This document shows positions 44,402-54,222 of a stretch of 64,000 nt of DNA, piece after piece (the stretch's first letter is position 1; the number at the start of each line of letters is the position of its first letter). Source of the DNA: Agromyces mangrovi. GTDB taxonomy: Bacteria; Actinomycetota; Actinomycetes; Actinomycetales; Microbacteriaceae. The stretch spans positions 1,550,001-1,614,000 of the forward strand of contig NZ_AP027737.1 of NCBI RefSeq assembly GCF_030296695.1, in the 5' to 3' direction. Made by a program: the position numbers and the translations under genes. The notes beneath the pieces are model-generated. The model ran no database searches, was not told the origin of the DNA, and saw nothing but the letters and a program-made list of their open reading frames with translations.

Positions 44402-45009
44402 TCGTCGTCCTTCAGGGCTTCGGGGGAGGCGTCGGCCGCGGCGGGGGAGACGTCGCGCTCGAGCGCGGCCCAGCGCATCGAGAAGGCGGCGATGCCGAGG
44501 AACACGCCGATCATGGCGAGGTACGCGCCGAACAGGCCGACGGCGACGACCGGGTTGTCGGGCGGCAGCAGCACGAACACGACGGCGAGCACCGCGGTGA
44601 ACGCGCCGACGGCGACACGGTCGCGCGACGCGGGGTGCGTGCCGCGCGTGCGCTGCCCGGCGAAGAGCTCGATGAAGCCGGTCACGGCGGCCCACACGCT
44701 GATCACGTAGTAGAGCATCGGCAGCACGGCGGGCACGGTCAGGGCGAGCACGCCCGACGCGGCGGTGACGACGGATGCCACGGTCAGCAGCGTGCGCGTC
44801 GAGCGATCGGTCTCGAGCCGGAGCTGCAGCGCGCCGACGACGAGGCCGGTCGCGAGCGCCCACGCGCCGAAGACGAGCAGTCCGAAGGTCGTGGAGTGGT
44901 CCTGCGAGAACGTGATGACCACGGCCGCAGCGAGCGCGAGGCCCGACCGGACGAGGGGTGCGATCCACGAGCGGTCCGCGCCGCGCGCGTCCCCGGCGGC
45001 ATCCGTCAC
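44398..45009 (-). CDS. HdeD/DUF308 family membrane protein
   Basis: A 203-residue protein with six helices, the duplicated three-helix pattern of DUF308: LLVFGAWALATGLVVGALQLR, LYYVISVWAAVTGFIELFAG, and GLFGAYLAMIGVFLGIAAF. Relatives include E. coli HdeD, linked to acid resistance; the function here is unproved. GTG 45009 has GGAG in a ~36-nt leader after TAGACT (45047-45052). Translation is coupled to the small membrane gene downstream. Confidence 0.88.
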   Translation of the reverse strand: MTDAAGDARGADRSWIAPLVRSGLALAAAVVITFSQDHSTTFGLLVFGAWALATGLVVGALQLRLETDRSTRTLLTVASVVTAASGVLALTVPAVLPMLYYVISVWAAVTGFIELFAGQRTRGTHPASRDRVAVGAFTAVLAVVFVLLPPDNPVVAVGLFGAYLAMIGVFLGIAAFSMRWAALERDVSPAAADASPEALKDDE

Positions 45010-45046
45010 TCGCGTGCTCCGTCCCTGTTGCTTCCCGACCGCTCGA

Positions 45047-45052
45047 GTCTAC
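45047..45052 (-). promoter_or_regulatory. Candidate -10 of the DUF308 operon
   Basis: TAGACT on the minus strand, 38 bp before GTG 45009, giving a short leader with ACGGAGC before the start. Confidence 0.4.
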
Positions 45053-45100
45053 CGGCGGCCGCACCCCGGTCCTGACGATCCGCTGGGTGCGCGGGGTTTC

Positions 45101-45198
45101 CGGCACGTGCCGCTCGCAGCGGCCCGCGCTGCAACCCGGGCCGCTGTCGCCGGCACGTGCCCGTCGTTTCGGCACGCCGAGTTCGACGTGCCGAAACG
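45101..45198. repeat. Palindromic intergenic repeat cluster, copy B
   Basis: Nested symmetric units lie in a 273-bp gap: CGGCACGTGCCG (45101-45112), CGGCCCG/CGGGCCG arms near 45120 and 45137, CGGCACGTGCC (45151-45161), and a near-perfect 34-bp palindrome with 12-bp arms CGTTTCGGCACG / CGTGCCGAAACG (45165-45198) around CCGAGTTCGA. The core TCGGCACG-CCGAGTTCGACG recurs near 26360. Confidence 0.55.
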
Positions 45199-45241
45199 AG
45201 CTGTGCGTGCCGAACCGAGCGGCACGTGCCGGAACGGTGGT

Positions 45242-45269
45242 GGGGTGGGGGTGGGTGGGCGGGGGCGGG
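45242..45269 (+). other. G-quadruplex-forming tract
   Basis: Six tracts of three to five G are separated by single bases (T, T, T, C, C). The tract lies 14 nt past the stop of the RimB-like protease gene, whose transcript would carry the C-rich complement. Any role in terminating or pausing is inference. Confidence 0.5.
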
Positions 45270-45282
45270 CGGATGCCTCGGG

Positions 45283-45759
45283 TCAGCGCCCGCGGTTGCG
45301 ACGACGCGCCTTGCGCGGCGCGCGACCGCCGAGGAACGAGGCGCCGGAGTCGACGAGGAACCCCTGGCGCAGTGCCTCGCGGCCCACGAGCATCCGGAAC
45401 CCCATCTGGTCGCGGTTGGTCAGGGTGACCTCGGCGTGCATGGTGTGGTCCATGAGCACGAGTTCCATGAGCACCACGACGCGCTCGTCGACGTGGCCCG
45501 ATGAGCTGCGCACGGCGCGTCGGTCGTGCACGGGCAGCTCGACGATCACGGCGTCGGCGTCGGACTCCTGCCAGGGGTGCACGCCGAAGCGCACGTGGTC
45601 GATTCCGTCGCGCGAGAACTCCTCGACGTCGAACGCATGCAGGGCCGAGGTGCGCGCCCCGGTGTCGAGCTTCGCCTTCATCCATGCCACGTCGATGTCG
45701 GGCAGCGCAACCCATTCGCGCCATCCCGCGATGGTGATTGAATGAGGTGGTTCGCCCAT
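45283..45759 (-). CDS. RimB-like retropepsin-fold protease (RimK-associated)
   Basis: A 158-residue protein of the family once called ATP-dependent zinc protease: IDVAWMKAKLDTGARTSALHAFD contains DTGA, the retropepsin aspartate motif, and QMGFRMLVGREAL the second conserved block. In pseudomonads RimB trims glutamate tails added by RimK. The gene is divergent from rimK with only 16 bp between the start codons, a strong functional link. The last 20 residues are Arg-rich. Confidence 0.88.
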   Translation of the reverse strand: MGEPPHSITIAGWREWVALPDIDVAWMKAKLDTGARTSALHAFDVEEFSRDGIDHVRFGVHPWQESDADAVIVELPVHDRRAVRSSSGHVDERVVVLMELVLMDHTMHAEVTLTNRDQMGFRMLVGREALRQGFLVDSGASFLGGRAPRKARRRNRGR

Positions 45760-45775
45760 CGCCCTATCCTCTCAG

Positions 45776-46975
45776 GTGCTCCCCATGAAGCTGGCCATCC
45801 TGTCGCGCGCCCCTCACTCGTACTCCACCCAGCGGCTGCGCGCAGCGGCCCAGCAGCGTGGGCACACGGTGAAGGTGCTGAACACGCTGCGGTTCGCGAT
45901 CGACCTGTCGGGCGACGAGCCCGACCTGCAGTTCCGCGGCAAGCGCCTGAGCGACTACGACGCGATCCTGCCGCGCATCGGCAACTCGATCACGTACTTC
46001 GGCACGGCCGTCGTGCGCCAGTTCGAGCAGATGGACGTGTACACGCCGAACACCGCGAACGGCATCACGAACTCTCGCGACAAGCTGCGCGCGAGCCAGA
46101 TCCTGTCGCGCCACGGCATCGGCATGCCGGCGACGACGTTCGTGCGCAACCGCGCCGACGTGCGACCGGCGATCGAGCGGGTCGGCGGCGCCCCGGTCGT
46201 GATCAAGCTGCTCGAGGGCACGCAGGGCATCGGCGTCATCCTCGCCCCCGAGGTGAAGGTCGCCGAGGCGATCATCGAGACCCTGCACTCGACGAAGCAG
46301 AACGTGCTGATCCAGCGCTTCGCGGCCGAGAGCCGTGGGCGCGACATCCGTGCGCTGGTCGTCGGCGACCGCGTGGTGGCGGCGATGCGGCGCATCGCGT
46401 CGGGCGACGAGTTCCGCTCGAACGTGCACCGCGGCGGCACGGTCGAGCCGGTCGAGCTCGACCCCGAGTACGAGCAGGCGGCGGTGCGCTCGGCGCAGAT
46501 CATGGGCCTCCGCGTCGCGGGCGTCGACATGCTCGAGGGCAACGAGGGCCCGCTCGTCATGGAGGTCAACTCGTCGCCCGGCCTCGAGGGCGTGGAGACC
46601 GCCACGAAGCTCGACGTCGCCGGCGCGATCATCGACCACATGGCGAACCAGGTGGCGTTCCCCGAGATCGACGTGCGCCAGCGTCTCACGGTCTCGACGG
46701 GCTACGGCGTGGCCGAGCTGGTCGTGCACACCGGCGCCGACATCGTCGGGTCGAAGCTCGGCGAATCGGGTCTCTCGGAGCGCGACATCACGGTGCTCAC
46801 CCTGCACCGCGGCTCGAACGTCGTGCCGAACCCGCGCCGCAGCACCGAGCTCGAGGCGGGCGACCGGCTGCTCTGCTTCGGCAAGCTCGAGGAGATGCGC
46901 TCGATGATCCCCGAGCGTCGCCGTCGTCGCACCAAGGTGCGCAAGCTCCCGAAGCAGCCGATCCCCGAGAGCTAG
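45776..46975 (+). CDS. rimK: RimK family ATP-grasp ligase with C-terminal TrkA-C (RCK_C) domain
   Basis: A 399-residue protein; E. coli RimK has about 300. The ATP-grasp core shows PATTFVRNRADV, VIKLLEGTQGIGVIL, RGRDIRALVVGDRVVAAMRR and GPLVMEVNSSPGLEG with the metal ligands E and N. From about 300 an RCK_C-like domain follows (STGYGVAELVVHTGA, GLSERDITVLTLHRG, EAGDRLLCFGKLEE), then an Arg/Lys tail. RimK adds glutamates to the C-terminus of ribosomal protein S6. The added domain may sense a ligand. GTG 45776 is 5 nt after TATCCT; ATG 45785 is an alternative. Confidence 0.9.
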   Translation: MLPMKLAILSRAPHSYSTQRLRAAAQQRGHTVKVLNTLRFAIDLSGDEPDLQFRGKRLSDYDAILPRIGNSITYFGTAVVRQFEQMDVYTPNTANGITNSRDKLRASQILSRHGIGMPATTFVRNRADVRPAIERVGGAPVVIKLLEGTQGIGVILAPEVKVAEAIIETLHSTKQNVLIQRFAAESRGRDIRALVVGDRVVAAMRRIASGDEFRSNVHRGGTVEPVELDPEYEQAAVRSAQIMGLRVAGVDMLEGNEGPLVMEVNSSPGLEGVETATKLDVAGAIIDHMANQVAFPEIDVRQRLTVSTGYGVAELVVHTGADIVGSKLGESGLSERDITVLTLHRGSNVVPNPRRSTELEAGDRLLCFGKLEEMRSMIPERRRRRTKVRKLPKQPIPES

Positions 46976-47009
46976 GGGCGAGCGGATGCCCCGGGGGCTT
47001 GCCCGACGG

Positions 47010-48383
47010 CTACAGCGCCTTCACCGCCGCGAGCAGCTCGGTGAGCGACGCCTTCGCGTCGCCGAAGAGCAGCGTGGTCTTCGGATCGAACAACAGCTCG
47101 TTCTCGATGCCCGCGAAGCCGGGGCGCATCGATCGCTTGAGGAACACGACTTGCTTCGCGTCGCCGACCTCGAGGATGGGCATGCCGTGGATCGGCGAGC
47201 CGGGCGTCGTCTTCGCCGCGGGGTTCACGACGTCGTTCGCGCCGACGACGAGCGCCACGTCGGTGGTGCGGAACCCGGGGTTCGCGCGGTCCATCTCGAC
47301 GAGCGACTCGTAGGGCACGTCGGCCTCGGCGAGCAGCACGTTCATGTGCCCGGGCATGCGGCCGGCGACCGGGTGGATGGCGTAGCTGACCTCGATGCCC
47401 CGTTCCTCGAGCGCGCCCTGGAGCTCGGCGATGGTGTGCTGCCCCTGCGCGACGGCGAGCCCGTAGCCGGGCACGAGCACGACCTTCTGCGCGTACCCGA
47501 GCAGCACGGCGATGTCGGCGGCGGTCGACGAGCGCACGGGCCGGTCGGATGCCACGGTGGACCCCGCCGTCGACCCGCCGCGGAACGCGCCGAACAGGAT
47601 GCCCTGCACGCTGCGCCCCATCGCCGCGGCCATCGCCCGGGTGAGGATCGTGCCCGACGCGCCGACGAGCGTGCCCGCGACCACGAGCAGCACGTTGCCG
47701 AGCACGAGGCCCGACGCGGCGACCGCGAGGCCCGTGAAGGCGTTCAGCAGCGAGATGACGATCGGCACGTCGGCGCCGCCGACGGGCAGCACCAGCAGGA
47801 TGCCCGAGGCCAGGCCGATCACGGCGAGCGCGATGGCCGCCCAGGCCGGCCCGGCGACGACGAGCACGGCACCCGCGGCGAGTGCCGCCGCGGCCACCAC
47901 GACCGTCAGCACCGCGAGGCCCGGGAAGACGACCGGGCGCGTGGTCATGAGCTCCTGCAGCTTGGCGAAGGTGAGCATCGAGCCCGCGAACGAGACGGCG
48001 CCGATGAAGAGCGTGAACGCGATCGCGAGGCGCACCCACGCGTCACCGGCGTGCGGCAGTTCGAGCAGCGCGACGAGTGCGGCCGCGCCGCCGCCGACGC
48101 CGTTGAACATGGCGACGAGCTGCGGCATCTGCGTCATCTGCACGCGGCGCGCGACCGGGGCCGCGATGGCGGAGCCGACGGCGATCGCCGCGAGGATCCA
48201 CGGGATGTTGTCGAGCTTCGACGACAGGAACACCGTGACCACGGCGAGGAACGCACCGGCCGAACCGATGAGGGTGCCGCGGCGGGCGGTCTTGGGCGAG
48301 CTGAGGCCCTTGAGCGCCAGGATGAAGCAGACGGCGCTCACGAGGTAGAGCACCGCGGTCCAGGTGGGGTCGAGGAGGATCAT
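47010..48383 (-). CDS. pntB: NAD(P) transhydrogenase beta subunit
   Basis: A 457-residue subunit with eight or nine helices in the first ~280 residues and the NADP-binding domain III at the end: LVPGYGLAVAQGQH, FAIHPVAGRMPGHMNVLLAEA (here YAIHPVAGRMPGHMN), VVGANDVVNPAA and SMRPGFAGIENELLF. It couples proton entry to hydride transfer from NADH to NADP. ATG 48383 overlaps the pntAB stop (ATGA). Together with the two alpha subunits it forms a complete enzyme. Confidence 0.96.
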   Translation of the reverse strand: MILLDPTWTAVLYLVSAVCFILALKGLSSPKTARRGTLIGSAGAFLAVVTVFLSSKLDNIPWILAAIAVGSAIAAPVARRVQMTQMPQLVAMFNGVGGGAAALVALLELPHAGDAWVRLAIAFTLFIGAVSFAGSMLTFAKLQELMTTRPVVFPGLAVLTVVVAAAALAAGAVLVVAGPAWAAIALAVIGLASGILLVLPVGGADVPIVISLLNAFTGLAVAASGLVLGNVLLVVAGTLVGASGTILTRAMAAAMGRSVQGILFGAFRGGSTAGSTVASDRPVRSSTAADIAVLLGYAQKVVLVPGYGLAVAQGQHTIAELQGALEERGIEVSYAIHPVAGRMPGHMNVLLAEADVPYESLVEMDRANPGFRTTDVALVVGANDVVNPAAKTTPGSPIHGMPILEVGDAKQVVFLKRSMRPGFAGIENELLFDPKTTLLFGDAKASLTELLAAVKAL

Positions 48384-48703
48384 CGCTCGCCCTCCTCGCC
48401 GGCGGCCGGGGGATCCGCCGGCGCCTTCCTGCGACCGCGGAACATCTCGAGCATGCGGTCGGTCACGACGAAGCCGCCGACGAGGTTGGCCGTGGCGAGC
48501 ACGACCGCGATGAGCGCGACGACCAGGGTCGCCGTGTCCTCGGCCTGGCCGGCGACGATGATGGCGCCGATCAGGATGATGCCGTGGATCGCGTTCGCAC
48601 CCGACATGAGGGGCGTGTGCAGCGTGCTCGTGACCTTCGAGACCACCTCGAACCCGACGAACACCGCGAGCACGGTGATCGTGAGCAGTGCGACGCCGTC
48701 CAT
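48380..48703 (-). CDS. pntAB: NAD(P) transhydrogenase alpha-2 subunit (membrane)
   Basis: A 107-residue subunit with three helices: LLTITVLAVFVGFEVVSKV, TPLMSGANAIHGIILIGAIIV and ALIAVVLATANLVGGFVVTDRMLEMF. It corresponds to the C-terminal membrane part of E. coli PntA. ATG 48703 has GAGGAGG 6 nt upstream. The start overlaps where the pntAA stop should be (TGATG). Confidence 0.95.
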   Translation of the reverse strand: MDGVALLTITVLAVFVGFEVVSKVTSTLHTPLMSGANAIHGIILIGAIIVAGQAEDTATLVVALIAVVLATANLVGGFVVTDRMLEMFRGRRKAPADPPAAGEEGER

Positions 48704-49904
48704 CAGCGGCCTCCTCGGTGTCGGCGGTGCCGGGTGAAGCGGATGCCTCCGGGTGAGCCGGTCCCGCCGCGGCGAGCGCCTCGGCGGTCGGCGCGTGCCG
48801 CACCTCGCCCGCGTGGGTGAGGCACGACCCGGCGACGACCTCGTCGTCGAAGTCCGGCGCGAGGTTGCCCTCGGCGACCAGCAGGGCGAGCAGGTTGGCG
48901 ACGTTCGCCGCGTACAGGCGCGAGGCGTCGTACGGCATGGCCGACGCGGCATCCGTCAGCCCCACCACCGTGACCGTGCCGTCGCCGGCAGCGGTCGGCA
49001 CGGCGGTGTCGGCGCCGGGCACCGTGCCCTCGACGTTGCCGCCCGACTCGGCCGCGAGGTCGATCACGACCGACCGGGCCTGCATCGCGGCGACCATCTC
49101 GGCGGTCACGAGTCGCGGCGCCGGGCGACCGGGCACCGCGGCGGTGGTGATGAGCACGTCGGCGTCGGCCACGTGCGGGGCGAGCAGGCGCCGCTGCAGC
49201 TCGGCACGGTCCTCGCCGAGCTCGCGCGCGTAGCCGCCCGCCGCCGCGCCCTCGACGTCGAGCGAGATGAACGTGCCGCCCATCGACGCGACCTCGTCGG
49301 CCGACGACGGACGGATGTCGTTCGCCGAGACGCGCGCCCCGAGCCGCTTCGCGGTGCCGATCGCCTGCAGGCCCGCTACGCCCGCGCCGAGCACCAGCAC
49401 GCGCGCGGGCGGCACGGTGCCCGCGGCCGTCATGTAGAGCGGGAAGAAGCGGGGCAGGCGCATCGCCGCCTCGAGCACCGACCGGTAGCCGGCGACGAGC
49501 GCCTGGCTGGTCAGCGCGTCCATCGACTGGGCGCGCGAGATGCGCGGGATGAGCTCGAGCGCGAACGACGTGACGCCCGCGTCGCGGAGCGCGGCGACCG
49601 TGGGCTGCTCCGCGGCGGGGGAGGCGAACCCGATGGTCACGGTGCCGGGTCGCAGCGCGGCGGCGAACGCGGGGTCGAGCGGGCGCACGTGTGCGAGCAC
49701 GTCGAACCCCGAGGCATCCGTCGACGGCTCGAGACGCGCACCGGCCTCGGCATAGGCCGCATCGGGGTAGCCCGCCTGCGCGCCGGCACCGGCCTCGACG
49801 ACGACCTCGAGCCCCAGCCCCACGAGTCGGCGCACGGTCTCCGGCGTGGCCGCGACGCGCTTCTCACCGGGCATCCGCTCCCGCAGCACGCCCACGGTCA
49901 CCAT
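48703..49904 (-). CDS. pntAA: NAD(P) transhydrogenase alpha-1 subunit, apparent frameshift near the 3' end
   Basis: Corrected length 400 residues: the NAD-binding domain I with RVAATPETVRRL, PRISRAQSMDALTSQALVAGY, RVLVLGAGVAGLQAIGTAKRLGA and VVIDLAAESGGN. Uncorrected, the frame has no stop of its own: it passes through pntAB in the wrong frame and enters pntB in phase. One added base somewhere after SCLTHAGEVRHAPTAEALAA creates TGA at 48703-48705, overlapping the pntAB ATG. The exact place of the missing base cannot be fixed by eye. Confidence 0.88.
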
Positions 49905-50114
49905 GTCGACCCCCGGTGCTCCGGCCTCGCCGCTCGCTGCACGTCGGACTCCTTCCGGGCGTGCGGTCCGGTGCAGACCGATCGGGATGCGCCGCTGCCG
50001 CCCGACCTCAGGGTACGGCCCGCCGCCCGCGCCCGGCGCGGTGGGACGCTGGCGTGTGGACGACGGCCGGGTGAAGCATCCGTGACGCCCCTAGCCGTCG
50101 GGCGGGAACGGGCG

Positions 50115-50120
50115 TAGCGT
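50115..50120 (+). promoter_or_regulatory. -10 hexamer of the GerW-family gene (leaderless start)
   Basis: TAGCGT, then TCGCCCC (7 nt), then ATG 50128. Confidence 0.5.
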
Positions 50121-50127
50121 TCGCCCC

Positions 50128-50499
50128 ATGGCGAAGCTCATCGAGAACCTGGCGGAATCGGTGCCCGCGTGGGGCGCCAAGGTGGCATACGGCGAGAAGA
50201 CGACCGTCGACGGGCAGGAGATCATTCCCGTCGCGCTGGTCGCGTTCGGGTTCGGCGGCGGCGAGGGCTCGGGCTCGATGCCCGAGGGCGGCAGCAACCC
50301 GGCCGGCAACGGCGAGGGCAGCGGTGGCGGGGGCGGCGGCTACTCGGTGCCGCTGGGCGCGTACATCGGCGGCCCCGACGGCCTGCAGTTCCGGCCGAAC
50401 GCGATCGCGATGGCGGTCGCCGCGGTGCCGCTCGTATCGGCGATCGGCGCGGGCATCGCGATGATCGTCGCGGCGTCGAAGGTCCGCATCCCGGGCTGA
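50128..50499 (+). CDS. GerW/YtfJ family protein
   Basis: A 123-residue protein: KVAYGEKTTVDGQEIIPVALVAFGFGGGEG is the family core, followed by a Gly-rich loop (about 45-72) and SVPLGAYIGGPDGLQFRPN. A hydrophobic C-terminal helix (AMAVAAVPLVSAIGAGIAMIVAA) could anchor it in the membrane. Bacillus YtfJ/GerW acts in spore germination; this lineage does not form endospores, so the job here is different and unknown. Confidence 0.86.
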   Translation: MAKLIENLAESVPAWGAKVAYGEKTTVDGQEIIPVALVAFGFGGGEGSGSMPEGGSNPAGNGEGSGGGGGGYSVPLGAYIGGPDGLQFRPNAIAMAVAAVPLVSAIGAGIAMIVAASKVRIPG

Positions 50500-50511
50500 A
50501 TCGGCGGGCCC

Positions 50512-51684
50512 CTACCCTTCGGGCTGAGCGAGCTCGACGAGGTGCGGGATCGCCCGCTCCAGCATGTCCGTCGTCGCGGTGAGCGAGATGCGGAAGTGCC
50601 GCGGCTGGTCGAAGAGCGCGCCCGGGAAGACGTAGACGCCGCGCTCGGCGAGCCGGTCGAAGAACGCGTTGCCGTCGCCGCCGGGAGCCCGCCCCCAGAG
50701 GTAGAAGGTGCCCTCGGGGCGGGTGATCGCGTACCCGGCGTCCGTGAGGGCGCCGTATGCCCGGTCGCGCCGACGCGTGAGCTCGGCCATGTCGATCGAC
50801 ACGTGCTCGAGCTCCGGCACCGCGCGCTGCATGATCGAGTCGGGCCACCCCCAGCCGATCGCGAGCTGCAGCGAGTCCATCGCCCCGCGCAGCTCGGCCC
50901 GCTCGTCGTCGGGCACGAGCGGCGAGATCGCGAGGTAGCCGAGGCGCTGGCCGGGCGCGAGCAGGATCTTGCCGTAGCTGTAGTCGATGAGGGTCCACGG
51001 GTAGGAGCCGGCCGGGCTGGCGAACCCGATGCCGTCGAAGCGGATGCGACGGTAGGGCTCGTCCGACAGCAGCCAGATGCGTCGCCCGTGCGCGGCCGAC
51101 GCCCGGTCGAGCACCTCGGCGAGCGCGTCCCAGGTCTCCTTCGGGTAGACGCGGCCGGTGGGGTTCGCGGGCGAGTTCACCACGACGATGCGGGTGCGCG
51201 GCGTGATCGCGCGCGCGATCGCCTCGACGTCGAGGTCGAACGTCTCGGGATCGAGCGGCGCATCGACCGGCACGAGGTCGGTGGCGCGCAGCATGGGCGC
51301 GTAGCAGAACCACCCCGGCAGCGGGATGACCACCTCGTCTCCGGCATCGGTCAGCGCGGCGAACGCGAGCTCGATCGCACCGAACGCCCCCTGGGTCATC
51401 GCGATGTCGGCCGGCTCGAAGTCGAGCCCGAGTTCGGCGCGCAGCCCCGACGCGACCGCCTCCTGCGCCTCGGGCCGGCTGTTCTGGTAGGCGAACCAGT
51501 CGACCGTCTGCGGCTCCACCTGTGCGCGGATCGCGTCGACCAGGCCCGGCAGCGCCATCTCGTGCGGGTTGCCGAATGTGAGGTCGACCACGTCCGGCCG
51601 ATCGGCGTTCGACATCTCGGTGAAGAACGCGGACATCGCCGCGATGGAGGCGCGCGTGTGCTGCGCGCGATTCGACAGGGCCAT
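50512..51684 (-). CDS. Class I/II PLP-dependent aminotransferase
   Basis: A 390-residue aminotransferase: DVVDLTFGNPHEMALPGLVDAI, VVVNSPANPTGRVYPKETWDAL, LLSDEPYRRI and YSYGKILLAPGQRLGY with the PLP lysine. The substrate is not evident; aspartate-type or methionine-type are both possible. ATG 51684 follows AAGGAG. The gene is 21 nt downstream of the UvrA-like gene on the same strand. Confidence 0.9.
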   Translation of the reverse strand: MALSNRAQHTRASIAAMSAFFTEMSNADRPDVVDLTFGNPHEMALPGLVDAIRAQVEPQTVDWFAYQNSRPEAQEAVASGLRAELGLDFEPADIAMTQGAFGAIELAFAALTDAGDEVVIPLPGWFCYAPMLRATDLVPVDAPLDPETFDLDVEAIARAITPRTRIVVVNSPANPTGRVYPKETWDALAEVLDRASAAHGRRIWLLSDEPYRRIRFDGIGFASPAGSYPWTLIDYSYGKILLAPGQRLGYLAISPLVPDDERAELRGAMDSLQLAIGWGWPDSIMQRAVPELEHVSIDMAELTRRRDRAYGALTDAGYAITRPEGTFYLWGRAPGGDGNAFFDRLAERGVYVFPGALFDQPRHFRISLTATTDMLERAIPHLVELAQPEG

Positions 51685-51705
51685 GGCGATCGACTCCTTC
51701 TCTGA

Positions 51706-54057
<2,352 letters not shown>

Positions 54058-54095
54058 GCGCCCACGCTAGCCCCCGCATCCGACCCCCGCGAGAG

Positions 54096-54157
54096 CCGAG
54101 ACCCGTCGAAAGACTGCGCTCTCAGGCGCGAGAGCGCAGCTTTCTGACGGGTCTCGG
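54096..54157. repeat. 62-nt imperfect inverted repeat between divergent genes
   Basis: CCGAGACCCGTC (54096-54107) pairs with GACGGGTCTCGG (54146-54157). AAAG with CTTT and CTGCGCTCTC with GAGAGCGCAG continue the stem, broken by a small internal loop and a bulged A; the apical loop is six bases. About 26 pairs in all. It lies between the divergent UvrA-like and MFS genes, so it is not a terminator of either. It may be a dispersed palindromic element or a regulator site. Confidence 0.65.
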
Positions 54158-54222
54158 GGTTCTCGGGCCGCGCGGGCCTCGCTATGCTGTGCGCGTCGGA
54201 AGGCTCGAGCTCTGGGGGAGCG

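Noticed and set aside
47010..49904. A single 964-codon PntAA-PntB fusion protein.
   Set aside because: The middle ~110 codons are the wrong frame of pntAB, which has its own start and ribosome-binding site; a frame error near the pntAA end explains it better.
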